Positions 35,405 to 46,741 of a DNA stretch of 64,000 nucleotides are shown here, one piece after another; positions within the stretch are counted from its first letter, which is position 1; every line of letters starts with the position of its first letter. The notes under the pieces were generated by a model. The model ran no database searches and was not told the origin of the DNA. It was given only the letters and a program-made list of their open reading frames with translations. Made by a program: the position numbers and the translations under genes. Location: assembly GCA_015698045.1 (NCBI GenBank), contig BLAL01000156.1, positions 1,550,001 to 1,614,000 on the forward strand, read 5' to 3'. This DNA is from Rhizophagus clarus. Its lineage: Eukaryota > Glomeromycota > Glomeromycetes > Glomerales > Glomeraceae.

Positions 35405-35659
35405 ACTACATGGGATGCGTGGCTTAGCCTTCCAATGTAAATGACACCCTTCAGGGCGCATACAGGGGACTCCATGGGCCTTGCCAGTATTAAGTAAGTA
35501 TGGACAGAAATATTCTCTGATCATTTTCACTATATAGGGAAATAATTAATTAAAGAGAAAAATCTGTAAGGGTAATATATTATTCCGAATATATACCATC
35601 ACATAGGGAAATAATTAATTAAATAATAAAATTTGTAAAGGTATTATATACAAATTAGT

Positions 35660-38600
35660 ATGGCAAGAAGTGACAAAAAAAATCAAACTTGTGAACGATG
35701 TGGAAAAGAGTGTGCAAATCCTAATAAACTTCGTAAGCACTTAAATAGAAAGTTTAAATGCAAGCCAATACCTATTCAAATCCCCGCCCCACAGGTCAAA
35801 GACCAAGGGGGTTCACCACCCTCTGCTCCAGTAGTCCATACTCGAGGAAAGGATCGAAGAAGAGAGAAACCTGAGCCTATTCAAGCACCCATTTCACAAG
35901 ATAAAAATCAAGAGAATGATCCTGAAGCTGGCCCTGGCCGATCAACCCAAGCATATAGAGAAGATCAGGTAGAACCTAATGATCACACTCAAGGTAAGTA
36001 TATTGATAGGCATACAAGAAAGCCTAGAGAGCATTTAAAAACATGGAGTGCTAGATTGTGTCGAAGATGGGTTGAAGTTACTGGTGAAGAACGTGATTTG
36101 CCACTAAACTTAAAAGAATGTCAGCATCTACATCACGATCTATTACAGGCAGATGATGAAGCTTTCGAGGAAATTATTCCTCAAAAGGTGGGACCTGACG
36201 AAATTGAGTGACAAGACACTCAAAAACATTTACGTATTACACTAAACAGAGCCCAAGATCACACAAGAATAGATAAAATCAGTAAGCATGTAGACGACTA
36301 TGAAATTTTAAAAGAGATAGATATGATAGAAGAAGTAGAAACGCAAGAAGTTAGGGGATATTGGCAAGGTATGAAGAAAATAGCTAGCATAGAAGATCAT
36401 ACGCCAGAAGGAGATATACATTTTAAAGAAGGTCCAGTCGGTAGAGATCTAGAAAGACCACATCAAAACCAGTCTTTAATGAGCAAATGGGAAGCTATAG
36501 TGCCTAAAAGGTCAAACCCTGCATATGCATTCAATGATATGGTAGAAGGAGCAAAGAAATATAAGGAAATTCCATATATGCCTAAGTTAATAGCTTCGGC
36601 TAGACAAGAAATAACAAGAGTGTTTCAAACAGAGTTTAAAAGGAAAGAACAAATCAAGTCAGCAATAGCTGTAAAATGTATATATTATAGGAAAGAAAAA
36701 AAGGATAGAAGTGATAATAAGGCACCCAGTATCATCAGAATAGCAGAAAAATGGTATAGAGAAGAAATGCGAGCTCTTCTCTCAGAAAACTACATAGATG
36801 ATCATTTAACTAGCTCTAGTGGGGAAATAGATAAGAAAATAGAAGAATACTTAGAAAATGGGTCTAACTGGATTTTAGTACGAATTGATATTGTTAATAT
36901 TGAGGTATATCCATTACGTCGAGCTCTAGAAGGATCTTACATCCCTACTCCCAAGAAGCTAGCCAATACTAAGTGTACCATTAATCCAGATAATAAAGGT
37001 CTCATCGATCCAGAAACAAATGCATTATCTGAAAAATGTCTCCAAGGTGCATTAGGATGCTATTTCGCACATCAGGATAAGCCTGATACAGACCATCTTG
37101 AACGAATCTTCTGAGCAATGAAACTAAAGCCCTACCTAGATGTCGTCAAACTAGATGGAATCCCCATGCCCACTCCAATCTGCCCACGCATATTTAATAA
37201 GATAGAGGAAATGAACCCAGATATCTCCATCAATGTCTGGGAATGGAAAGAAGAAACAGTTACCCCTAAACCAGTAATAGCCAGTAAGAACATCTATATT
37301 CCAAATTCATGCAAAATAGAAAATTGTAAGCATATTAATCTGAATAAATGTCAAGAAAAAAGACCCCATGTTATCCACCTCATAGCTCTTACCAATATTA
37401 CAAAGTCTGAAGAAGAAAAATATGGACAAAAGAATCACTTTCTCTGGATTAAGAATCCTAATGGGCTTGTTTTCAAAGATACTGCACATCATAGTGAAAA
37501 GCATCTTTGCAACAGATGTTTCCAAAGCTTTCTGTCAGAAAAATCTCTAGCCTATCATCAAGAACATTGCTTAGGATTAGGCGAAGCTTGTCAAAGAGTT
37601 GATTTATCAGTAAAAGAGATCAATGATTTTGAACAGTTCAAGAACTATGGCCGGATGATCAATTCTCCATGTGTGATTATAGCAGACTTCGAGGCTGGAA
37701 ACAAAAAACCTGGTCTAATAAATGGAGGAAAAACCCGCATAATTTCAGAGCAATATGCTAATAGTTTCTGCTACCTAGTCCATTGGATCAATACTGGAGA
37801 TGTGTGGGGCCCTTTTCTATATCGAGGAAATAATACTACCCAAGAATTTATCCGAAGAATAGATCAGGAGTTGATAGAAATAAATAATGTTCTAGTCATT
37901 AAACATGAGCGAAAAGTAACTGAAGAGGATAAGAAGAAATTCACCAAGGCTGATACCTGTTAGATCTGTAATGGTAAGTTCGCTATAAATACAGAGGAAA
38001 TAGAGCGCTTAGAAAGCAAAATAGTTAGTCTTAAAGCAAAGCTAGAAAAATTTAATAAAAGATCAGCTGAATATAATGGTATCCAAACAACCATTTAGAA
38101 AGCGATCAAGACAATTGCTAGTGAAAAAGCTAAGGCTGATAAGGTCTGGGACCACTGCCACATTACAGGTAAGTTCTGAGAGTCTGCACATAGAGATTGT
38201 AATCTCAAACTCCAGATCAAACCATGGAAGACCCCAATCCCAGTAGTCTTTCATAACTTCTGGGGCTATGACTCTCACTTGGTTTGTGAATCTGTTGGAC
38301 GTTTAGTTAATGCGCATCAGATCAAGGTCATACTAGCTGAGACATTTGAGCGATATAAATCTATAAAGGTAGGTCAGCTCAAATATATTGACAGCCTGCA
38401 GTTCATGGACAATAGCTTGGCTAATCTTACAAAAAACTTAGGTGGTAAGCATCCAATCACAAGCCAGTATTTTAAGAGTCAAGGCTATTCAGATAAGCAA
38501 ATTTCTCTAGCATTTCGCAAGGGGATATACTTCTATGACTATATCAATTCTCATGATAGGTTCTTAGACATCGAGCTCCCACCAATTTATGAATTCCATT

Positions 38601-40499
38601 CTATCTTAAAAGGGAAGATTTCGCAGGATGATTACCACCATGCCCAGAAAGTATGGAAAACATTCAGATGTAAGAATTTAGGTGAGTACCATGATCTCTA
38701 TCTTAAAATCGACGTACTCTCTCTTACTGATGTCTGGACCCAATTTCGAAAGACATGTATAAAATACTATGAGCTTGATCCTAGCCACTATGTCTCTGCC
38801 CCATCCTTATCCTGGGATGCCATGCTCAAGAAAACTGGGGTTAAGATCGAGCTATTTACAGATATGTCTATGCATGACTTCATCGAAAAGGCCAAGAAGG
38901 GTGGCATCTCTAAGGCTTGTAAGCGTTATTTCAAAGCCAATAATTCCAAAATGGGTAATGCATTCAACCCATCCAAACCCACATCATGGATCTCATATGT
39001 GGACGCAAATAATCTCTATGGCTGGGTGATGAGTCAATTCTTACCCATAGGAAATTATCAATGGGAGGCTAGCTGGAAGTATTTACTCAAAAATCCAGCT
39101 ATGCAAAAGAAATATCTTGAAAAGATTCTTAAGACTAAGGCAAATGCTTCACGCGGATATTTCTTAAATATTAAGTCTCACTTCTCTCTCAAGACCCATG
39201 ATTATTTGAGAGACTTACCCCCAGCCGTGGAGAATGTTGCAGTAGGAAAGGATTGGCTTAACCCATATAATGAAGAGCTTGTAAATAACTTGGATGGAGG
39301 ATGCTTCTCTAAGACAGAAAAGTTAGTCCCCACCTTGGCCTGAGAAAGGATTATGTCATCCATTACCTAGAGCTCCAATATTATGTGAAATTAGGCATAG
39401 TTGTAGACGAAGTTTCAGAGATCCTTTCCTTTGACCAGACTAACTGGTTAGCCTCATATATTGCATTTAATACTGAGAAACGTCAAGGAGCTAAGAATGC
39501 CTTTGAAAAAGACTTCTTCAAGCTTATAAATAACTCAGTATATGACAAGACTATGGAGAATGTTCGCAAATACCAGGACGTCAAGCTTATAAAATGTAAT
39601 AATGAGCGGGATGAAAAGGCATTCTTGAATAAGGTTCGCAAGCCCTCATTCAAATATGCTAGGCAATTTGGAGATACGCTAATAGGTGCACATATGGGTA
39701 AGGCTAGTGTGACTCTCAATAAGCCCATTATAGTTGGAGCATCAGTCTTGGGTCTTAGTAAGCTTCTCATGTATCGCTTCTGGTATGGGTATGTAAAGGA
39801 GAGATATGGTGATAATGCCCAACTTGGCTATATGGATACAGATTCCTTTATATTCCAAGTCAAGACTGAAGATATCTATAAAGATATGGCCGAACGCCAG
39901 ATCTATTTGATCTCAATGATTCCAAAACTATTGGACTATTCAAGGATGAGACCCCTGTCAGTGTGATTACAGAATCTTTTCACATTTGAGCCAAGTCTTA
40001 CCATTATATCTTAGCTGATAAGTCTACAAGGTCTAAGCATAAGGGGGTTAGTAAGAAGGGTATGGAAGAAATGGCAACAGACACATATATGCCAAGCTTG
40101 TTAGCTTCACTAACAGATGATCCAATAGATAAGTCTTCACTATCAGAGCAAGAAGCTAGTATGCGAGCTGATGCAGACCCCATGACTCTAGTCTATCGAG
40201 ACTGTCTCTTTGGTAATAAAGTATTCCATGCCAAGAATATTGGTTTCCAATCAAAGGACCACATATTATCTCTGGTCGAGTCTGAGAAAAAGGCACTCTG
40301 TTTTATAGATACTAAGCGCTGGATCTTATCTGATGGGATTACCACTTTACCATATAGACATTGGCAAATCTAAGCATATAAGAATATGGTCAAAGATGGT
40401 ATCTCCCATGACGAAGCTGAAAAAAAAGCTATGAGGGCCAAGCTCCCAGAGAAATATCAAAACGAATGTATGTCTCACATAGTCAGCTTACCCCAATAA
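35660..40499 (+). pseudogene. Polinton/Maverick-type protein-primed DNA polymerase B, copy 2
   Basis: Mirror copy of 11927-18251. Starts with a C2H2 finger (CERCGKECANPNKLRKHLNR), then a charged region, CNRCFQSF finger, CVIIADFEAG exonuclease-like motif, HCHITG...DCNLKL, palm motif A YVDANNLYGW (about 38996), NNSVYDKTMENVRK and motif C YMDTDSF (about 39830). Frame 35660 to about 39338 is continuous except for stops: TGA 36209, 37112, 38177; TAG 37961, 38096. Single-base losses near 39338 and 39895 shift the frame; TGA 39987 and TAA 40371 follow. In copy 1 the positions of TGA 37112, 38177 and 39987 encode Arg. No insertion lies within the gene itself. Confidence 0.88.
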
Positions 40500-40654
40500 G
40501 CTAAACTAGTGAACGGGACATATATACAAGTCATACGAAATATTCTCAGCCAGTACTTACATAATTATTAGATTTTTTCTGGAGCAATAAATATTCAGTT
40601 ATTTTTTAAGATACATAGCCAATCGGATTAATTGAATTAGACAAACTATCAGGT

Positions 40655-40877
40655 ATGGCTAAAAAATTGAGAAATAATAGGCACAAGACCGCAAGTAAGT
40701 TTACTACTAACCTCACGCAGTATTTGCCATTATGCAATCCAGCCAAATATGAACACACATATGATAGGGCAACAGCGACAAGCGCGCTTTATCACTGTTA
40801 AAAATAAAAGACAGGATAGAGTTGTAGGCATGTTTGATTATCCTGAGCTATGTGAATATCTGGAGTCAGGTGCTTAG
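40655..40877 (+). pseudogene. truncated relative of the gene at 41333-41878
   Basis: From the ATG at 40655: MAKKLRNNRHKTASKFTTN, then LPLCNPAKYEHTYD, then after a one-base shift near 40797 VKNKRQDRVVGMFDYPELCE. This follows the N-terminal half of the minus-strand protein at 41333-41878 (RNNRRKTTGLFTTN, FAKYKHIYDAQLDYIIVVNR). Two inverted copies of a small gene thus lie just beyond PolB copy 2. Function unknown. Confidence 0.6.
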
Positions 40878-40943
40878 CGAAGCGCCTTAACGGCTCATTA
40901 ATAATATTTTTTCAATTAAAGATATAGGCTCATATAGCAAAGT

Positions 40944-41180
40944 ATGGAATTTAATAGCAAATTGCATAATATCGATATGGAAAGCTTAGATGATATTATA
41001 GAAGATGTGAATAAAAATATTAAAAAGGTGTTTCTAGCAGGGGTTGCACCTGAATTTCGACAAGAAGCTTATATAATTGGTCTTAAATTAATATTAGATA
41101 GATTGACACGAGAGCTAGAGTTTGCGCAAAAAGATGATTATTCTTCAAAGCCAGCCAGACAGGAGCAGGTCGAGTGGTGA
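40944..41180 (+). CDS. small hypothetical protein (78 aa)
   Basis: ATG at 40944, stop at 41180. Predicted mostly helical and acidic at the N terminus (LDDIIEDVNKNIKKVFLAGV), with IGLKLILDRLTRELEFAQKD. I recognise no family. It lies between the two inverted copies of the 41333-41878 gene family. The motif GCGCCTTAACGGCT occurs 60 bases upstream (40882). Confidence 0.45.
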   Translation: MEFNSKLHNIDMESLDDIIEDVNKNIKKVFLAGVAPEFRQEAYIIGLKLILDRLTRELEFAQKDDYSSKPARQEQVEW

Positions 41181-41182
41181 TC

Positions 41183-41262
41183 TTCAGTTCAGAAGAATTT
41201 GCTGGGCCACTCCTGTGCGACAGAAAAAAAGTGGATCATCAGTCAGGTCTGTATGATACATA
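41183..41262 (+). promoter_or_regulatory. repeated regulatory-like block, copy 1
   Basis: GAATTTGCTGGGCCACTCC...GATCATCAGTCAGGTCTGTATGATA. A nearly identical block is at 41985-42072 and a shorter relative at 44860-44905. It lies between genes each time, so a cis-regulatory or terminal-element role is possible. Confidence 0.5.
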
Positions 41263-41332
41263 TAATAATAATAATAATTAATTTTGAAAAATATATACGC
41301 CAACTACCTTTATTTTTTTCCTGAACAATAAG

Positions 41333-41878
41333 TCATTTTTGGTAGTAGAATGACAGAAATCCTATTATAGATTTGATTATTTCTTCGTATTCCATGTCAG
41401 CGATCACATAACTGTTGAAATAAATTCTTGTGCCTTTGTAATGGATATGAGAGATATCTTCATCGGGAGTTGTCATAATTACTTCATCATTGATTTCCCA
41501 CTCTTTATCTTTGAATATTACAAGATTATCCAAATTATCCTTGATGAATAAAAATTTCATACCCAAAGCCTTAACGGTAAATTTCTCACTATTTATGATA
41601 GTGACATTGAAATGCTTTGTTAGGTCATTATCACGAAGAGCATTAATGTTGCGAATATATTCATGATGATCATTTATTTCTAGATAACTTATGACATCAG
41701 CACAGTTAAAGGTTGCCTTAGGGTCCTTAGTTTCTCTGTTAACAACGATTATATAGTCCAACTGAGCATCATAGATATGCTTATATTTGGCAAAATTCTG
41801 AAATTGCAAATACTGCTTAGGATTAGTGGTAAACAAACCCGTGGTCTTACGTCGATTATTTCTTGATGGACGTGGCAT
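41333..41878 (-). CDS. hypothetical protein, 181 aa
   Basis: Intact frame from ATG at 41878 to 41333. Basic N terminus (MPRPSRNNRRKT), then mixed alpha/beta-looking sequence with many hydrophobic Ile/Tyr/Phe. No signal peptide, membrane span or Cys/His cluster. I recognise no family. A broken relative lies at 40655-40877 in opposite orientation. The flanking 85-bp repeat copies (41183 and 41985) bracket this gene, so gene plus repeats may form one mobile or regulated unit. Confidence 0.55.
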   Translation of the reverse strand: MPRPSRNNRRKTTGLFTTNPKQYLQFQNFAKYKHIYDAQLDYIIVVNRETKDPKATFNCADVISYLEINDHHEYIRNINALRDNDLTKHFNVTIINSEKFTVKALGMKFLFIKDNLDNLVIFKDKEWEINDEVIMTTPDEDISHIHYKGTRIYFNSYVIADMEYEEIIKSIIGFLSFYYQK

Positions 41879-41984
41879 ATCTGATATTACTTATCGATGA
41901 ATTACTGTATTTTATACTAATACTAATTTCCCAATCAATTTTCGAGATTAGAGACTAGTTGGTCTGGAGTGGGCTGTGAGGTGA

Positions 41985-42072
41985 TTCTCATGATCATCAG
42001 CTCAGAAAAATTTGCTGGGCCACTCCTGTGCGACAAAAATATGCAGATCACTAGACAGGTCTGTGTGACATA
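41985..42072 (+). promoter_or_regulatory. repeated regulatory-like block, copy 2
   Basis: Shares AATTTGCTGGGCCACTCCTG and GATCACTAGACAGGTCTGTG with copy 1. It is about 100 bases upstream of the 41878 start (on the other strand) and about 520 bases upstream of the 42593 frame. Confidence 0.5.
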
Positions 42073-42592
42073 ATATTTTTTGCATATATTCGAAAAACAT
42101 ATTAACCTTTATTCTTTGTAAAGCGCCTTAACGGCTATTTTTTTTCCTAAACGAATGTGAGAAAATGTGAAAGGGGTCTAGTTGCAACACAGGACCAGCT
42201 CTAAAAGTAAATATTGATGACAAAAGCTTATGTTATGAAAGGCTGAGGATTTTGTAATTTCGAGATCTACAAGAACTAACTACCTTTGCGTCTTTCTGGT
42301 AGATCTACATGTGAAAAGGTATGAGAATTCCATTTGCATGTGCTTTTGCTTTAGCGCCTTCGGCCATAGAACTCTTGGTATCAGACGACAATACTAATTA
42401 CGCCTCATACCTCCTTAACATTTTCCCAGCAAGATATAAAGCATGTAAAGGTATATGGAAGTTCAGCCAACTTTCCGCAAAAAACTTTCTTGTAACATAA
42501 CGCAAAATAAGGTATGTATATGCCCTAAATTATGTATGTATAGGAGCGAGTTTTTTCTCACTATGAGCCTTGTATTTAGGAAACGAAAAAAA
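42073..42592. other. intergenic stretch
   Basis: No gene is clear. AAGCGCCTTAACGGCT recurs at 42120, and a related GCGCCTTCGGCC at 42355. An upstream in-frame extension of the next gene (from 42455) starts without ATG and is not supported. Confidence 0.4.
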
Positions 42593-42867
42593 ATGGCCAA
42601 TATTATTGACTTCAGGTTTAAAGTCCATGATAAATCAGATGATGAAATCTTCATAATCAAAATAGCCTGGCAAACATTGGTCAAAGATGCCATACCCACT
42701 ATTAAAAAAGGAATGGCAACACTTTATAAGCAGGTTCCTGATGAGATTAAGCTTTACGTGGATAACCCAAAAGGGCCGGCAAAGAGTTGGAACCAGATGA
42801 CATGATTTCTAAGCATTTTAATATTGACCATATTGAAGAGGGTTTCATCCTCATATACCCCCAATAG
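42593..42867 (+). pseudogene. short protein with one frameshift, possible beta-grasp fold
   Basis: From MANIIDFRFKVHDKSDDE to VPDEIKLYVDNPKGPAK. After a one-base shift near 42785 the sequence continues ELEPDDMISKHFNIDHIEEG and ends at 42867. About 91 residues in all. The size and pattern (beta strands, LYV, terminal FILIYP) resemble ubiquitin-like headers such as those of Crinklers, but this is a weak impression. An ATG at 42565 is an alternative start. Confidence 0.4.
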
Positions 42868-43299
42868 TCTGCTTTAGCAGTATTTCATTATCATGCTATG
42901 TAATAGTTTTTATGTATTGTAGGCCGGGTTCCGGTAACATTTTTATTTCATAAATATTTATTTTTATTTTTATTTTTAATGGAGGATCACCTCGTACATG
43001 TGGAGACAAAATTACTTGCCAAAACAAGCAGATATGTCAAAATACATGATACAACTATATATAGAAACTATATCTATGTCAGGATCCGATTTAGTTATTA
43101 TCAATATAAAAGAGATAACCTAAATCACTAAAAAAAAAAAAAAATTTACAAAAAATAAAAATAAAATGAAATAAACGCACTGGGAAAGTAAAAAAAGGGG
43201 AAAGACCAGGCCATAACCGTTTCTTAGGTCGTAGCAAAATGTGGAAATGCCCGATCTTACGCTAAAATCCTATGAAATAAAAGAAGAGAAAATGAATTA
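42868..43299. other. intergenic stretch
   Basis: Nothing gene-like. AT-rich, with TTTTATTTTTATTTTTA and an A run at 43131-43144. Confidence 0.5.
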
Positions 43300-44628
43300 T
43301 TAGGTTAGCAATTTTCCGTCTAGCTTCTGTATAAGAGATTTGAGAAGCATGCATAAGTCGTCTGAAGCTGCGGTCTTTTTACGAGACTTGTTCTTTTTGG
43401 CTTTGGACTTCTTATGGTCAGGACAAACCTGACCCTGTTTGGGGGGGTTCGATTGTTGTGATTTCTGAGTGGAAGCACTCTTTTTGTCTTTTGTCTTCTT
43501 CGACTTAATCGGTAAAGGCGTCCTGGAATTCGTCAACTTTATTTTGTCCGTCTGTAAGGTGAGTGCTCGCATCAGCCTTTCATGCATTTCAAAATAGAGT
43601 ATTCCTTTGAACCCTTGTTTATCCTTGATAACTTTCCACGCAGCAGCTCTCGTATACTGAAGGAGAGATTCGCCATCAGGGGTGAATTTGCTATATATTG
43701 CATCTTCTGTAGTATCGGCAGGGAAGCGGAAGGAGGCTTGAAAAATTTTGCGACTCTTTCTTTATGCGAGCTTCCATTCGCCAGGGAACCACCGGACCCA
43801 TATACCTCTGAGTTGGGTATACCAAGGCATCAAAATGAACTCGATATCCTTTGTGGGGGTCAAAACTATGTCCACACGAATCGTGTAGTACTTATGTTGG
43901 GTCTTAAGGGAAATGTTTAAAATGCGATCCCAGTCGGAGAAGGCAGACCTTATTTTATCTGGGGATCATTTGGTGAGTACATCGTAGACCATGATAGTTC
44001 GACGTTAACAATTTTGACTTTTATGAACAATGTTGTTATCACACGTGACTTTCTGAATTGACCCTTGCTTCTCTTTGCCTTTTTTAGATTTTGCAGCTGG
44101 AAGTGTTACAACAGGGGAGGTGATCACGGAAACATCCCGCGTAATTACTAGATCGTCTGCCAATTTAGGAGTAAAACTTGCGGTATCTGCCGATAACTTG
44201 CTATCTATGATCATAGCCTGAGCTTCTGTGGATATTATTGGTGCACTTTGTTCCGGTTGTGCCCATGATTGCTGCGGCTCCAAGTCTTCGAAGTTGTTGC
44301 CTTGAGAGGGCGGCTGTAACATATCTTTAACCCTGATATAAAGTCAGTCTAGTGTTAAATGCAAGTGCTTTTTACTTAGACTGGCAGCTATAACAGGGCT
44401 GTTGGGGAAGAGTTTGTAACGAGCTCCTTTCAACCGGCGGTCTTCTCTCTTAAACAAATTCTGCTCGCCGACAATATAAGCGAGCGTTTTGTATTGTCTG
44501 TCTTTTTTGTCAGGTAATCCTATGGGGGACTGTTGAAATAGTTGACATATGTCTTTTGTCAGTTCAGCCTCAAAGGTTTGTAGTAACTCTGTGATGGTTG
44601 TGGACCAAGTATTTTCAAAATTTTCCAT
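43300..44628 (-). pseudogene. lineage-typical repetitive-family protein with in-frame stops
   Basis: One continuous frame of 442 codons from ATG at 44628 to 43300, with four in-frame stops: TGA 44344, TAA 44005, TGA 43966 and TAA 43762. The N-terminal part is helical (STTITELLQTFEAELTKDIC), the middle Pro/Ser-rich, then a conserved-looking globular block (DKIRSAFSDWDRI, KYYTIRVDIVLTP, WVRWFPGEWKLA) and a Lys-rich tail. The block resembles RRM-like segments in repetitive Glomeromycotina proteins (from memory, not checked). The absence of frameshifts together with four stops suggests mutation by base changes only. Confidence 0.6.
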
Positions 44629-45018
44629 CTTCTCTATATGTATTTTGTCTGCGTATTTTTTGACAAAAAATTTGTGAGAAAGAGTTTTTCTTTTCTTTAT
44701 TTCATTATTATTTTATCGAACGTATATAAGAAACGGATCACGTGTAATGATGCTATAAATCTAACATTTTTATCCGAGCCTATATAAAAAACGTCAGGTG
44801 ATAAGTGAGAAGAGTCTTCATAGTTGGTGGGCGCAGTGATAGGCGGTCGTTCCACCTATGATGCAATGTGGCTGATCATACGGCAGGTCTGTGAAACAGA
44901 ATAATTTCTCACATATACCCTCCTGCCTCAGTATTTTTTCGCAAATAAAATTCTTGTCCTCACATATCGCACTTTGAGCCAATAACATTTCGCAAAAAAT
45001 ACTATATAAGCCGAAAAC
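44629..45018. promoter_or_regulatory. divergent promoter region of Crinkler gene and 44628 gene
   Basis: Contains TATA-like CCTATATAAAAAA at 44781 and ACTATATAAGCC at 45001, the latter only about 12 bases before the Crinkler ATG. A third, shorter copy of the regulatory-like block (GCTGATCATACGGCAGGTCTG, here in two pieces around 44870-44900) lies about 120 bases upstream of the Crinkler start. On the other strand, TTATATACG near 44725 could serve the minus gene. Confidence 0.5.
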
Positions 45019-46741
45019 ATGCCTATCACTTTACTATGTTTCGTCAAAGGAAATACGACCGCGAGTGCTTTCTCTGTTAAAATAAGTAGGGACGAGCCTA
45101 TTAGTGAACTCAAGAAAGTTATTAAGGCGGAAAAACATAAAACTTTTCATGGTATAGAGGCTGACGAGCTCAAGCTATGGAAGGTGACGATCCCTGACGA
45201 TCAGGACGATCTCTTAAGCAATCCCACACTCCAAGACGAACTCCTTGCAACAAGAGAAATTGGAGACTACTGGACTGAGAAACCGCCTAAGAGACATATC
45301 CATGTTATTGTAAAATTGCCCCGTAAGTGTCTGGAGGTCTGGTAACGGCTAATTTTTCGTCATTAACCCTTGCATAATTTTAACTCATTCGTTTCCAGTT
45401 CTCAGCTTGGAAGAGGCGTTGTCGTGTATTCCGCCATCGATAACATATTCTACGGACTGCGTTACCTCGAAGACCACTACTAAGGCTGTAGGTGACCCGC
45501 CGACAAGTGTGCAACTTTGGGGAGACTTTTTCGAGCAAGTGAACAGCTTTCATTTCGACCAACAGCCAATATTTGAGAGGCCGAGATTTGATGATAGATT
45601 TGTTATAGTCGATGAAGAGGATGTTCGTAATGCCATAAATTTCAATATATGTATGGTATTGAATGACCTTACGGGACCAGACTGCATATATTCAAGGCGA
45701 CCTACTGATGCCACTGGCATACCGGATTTCAAATGCCATTGTGCGAAATTATTGATCTTGGTGGTTGAGGCAAAAAGAAAGCATGTTTTAGAAGATATGG
45801 GCGAAGAGACATTTCCCGAATTTTATCAGACGAGTAAAGGCAAGGGTGTAGTTCAACAAATCTATAATTATATGGGAGAAAACGAACTTAGATATGGCAT
45901 TCTTACCACCTATGATAATCATTGGTTCCTACGTCGAGAGCATACAGATCTCTGGATTTCAGAAACCCTCTCACTTCAATCTGAATCGCCACCTGTACTC
46001 AAGGCATATGCTTATCTAACTCGACGGGCGAAAGAGAATCCCAACTCTCCTAAACCTCAAATACTTGTGCCGGCTCAAGGGGACAATAATTCACGTACTC
46101 TTCGATCTCACTCAAAATCATCTTCCAATTCCTCATTAAATAATCAGACTTCCAACACCTCTACGAATCAACAATCGTCTTCTGCCTTTGGCGCTTCCAA
46201 CAACCCCCCTGTAGACCAGCAAAAGTTTAGCTTCACGGACTTCAAGTTTAAGGGCATACTAGGTGAAGGACGAAGTGGAAAAACGCTCCTATGTGAATTT
46301 CGTGGTGAAACGATTGCTTTGAAGAGCGTAGACTTATCGAAGGCCCCATCGTATGTCCTGGAAGAAATGCAAAAAGAAGTCGAGATTTATAAAGACCTAG
46401 CCGATATTCAAGGCAAGTATATTCCAAAGCTGGTCTGTTATGGATATTATGGAGGAGGCATGAGCTTCGTTATCGGCTTAACCATCGTTGGCACTATGTT
46501 GAGCGACCAAAAAATAACGGAACAGCAAAAGTCAAGGGCTATTAAGGGATTGGAAGCAATCCACAAACATGGCATCCTCCATAATGATATTCGGGAGGAA
46601 AACATCCTAATTAACGATAATGATGACATCTACTTGATTGACTTCGGGATGGCAAGCCGGGAGGACACAAAAAAGAAGAGAAAGCTTTTCGACGAGGAAC
46701 AGCTCAAATTATCTCAATTGCTAGATGGATATATTGTGTAA
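45019..46741 (+). CDS. Crinkler (CRN)-type effector: header, PD-(D/E)XK-like domain, kinase
   Basis: Two exons, 45019-45322 and 45399-46741, joined in phase across a 76-base intron (GTAAGT...TTTCCAG), give 548 residues without a stop. Residues 1-100 form a ubiquitin-like Crinkler header (LLCFVKGNTTASAFSV, ELKLWKVTIP, LPLLSLEEALSCIPP at the splice). Around residues 208-228 the segment GIPDF...VVEAKRK fits a PD-(D/E)XK nuclease core (D211, E225, K227). A Ser/Asn-rich linker (about 330-375) leads to a protein-kinase-like domain: GEGRSGKT loop, K410 in ALK, HNDIREEN catalytic loop (D498) and DFG (D516). The kinase ends soon after DFG, so the C-lobe is short. Family knowledge: Crinklers are host-targeted or inter-organism conflict proteins; action in host or own nucleus is inference. 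There is no signal peptide by eye. This is the best preserved non-transposon gene in the window. Confidence 0.85.

Larger units (their letters stand above)
32120..35490 (-). pseudogene. zinc-binding gene copy beside PolB copy 2, split by MITE
   Basis: On the minus strand the two flanks of the MITE (35413-35490, then 32120-32268) read together as the same gene type as 18444-18686: MRPEGCHLHWKAK, EYGKPTG, GRCPLHVKGYYVIQYVNRL. A TAG follows NRL where the other copy has Arg. It points away from PolB copy 2, as in copy 1. Killed by the MITE 32269-35404 and by a stop. Confidence 0.7.
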
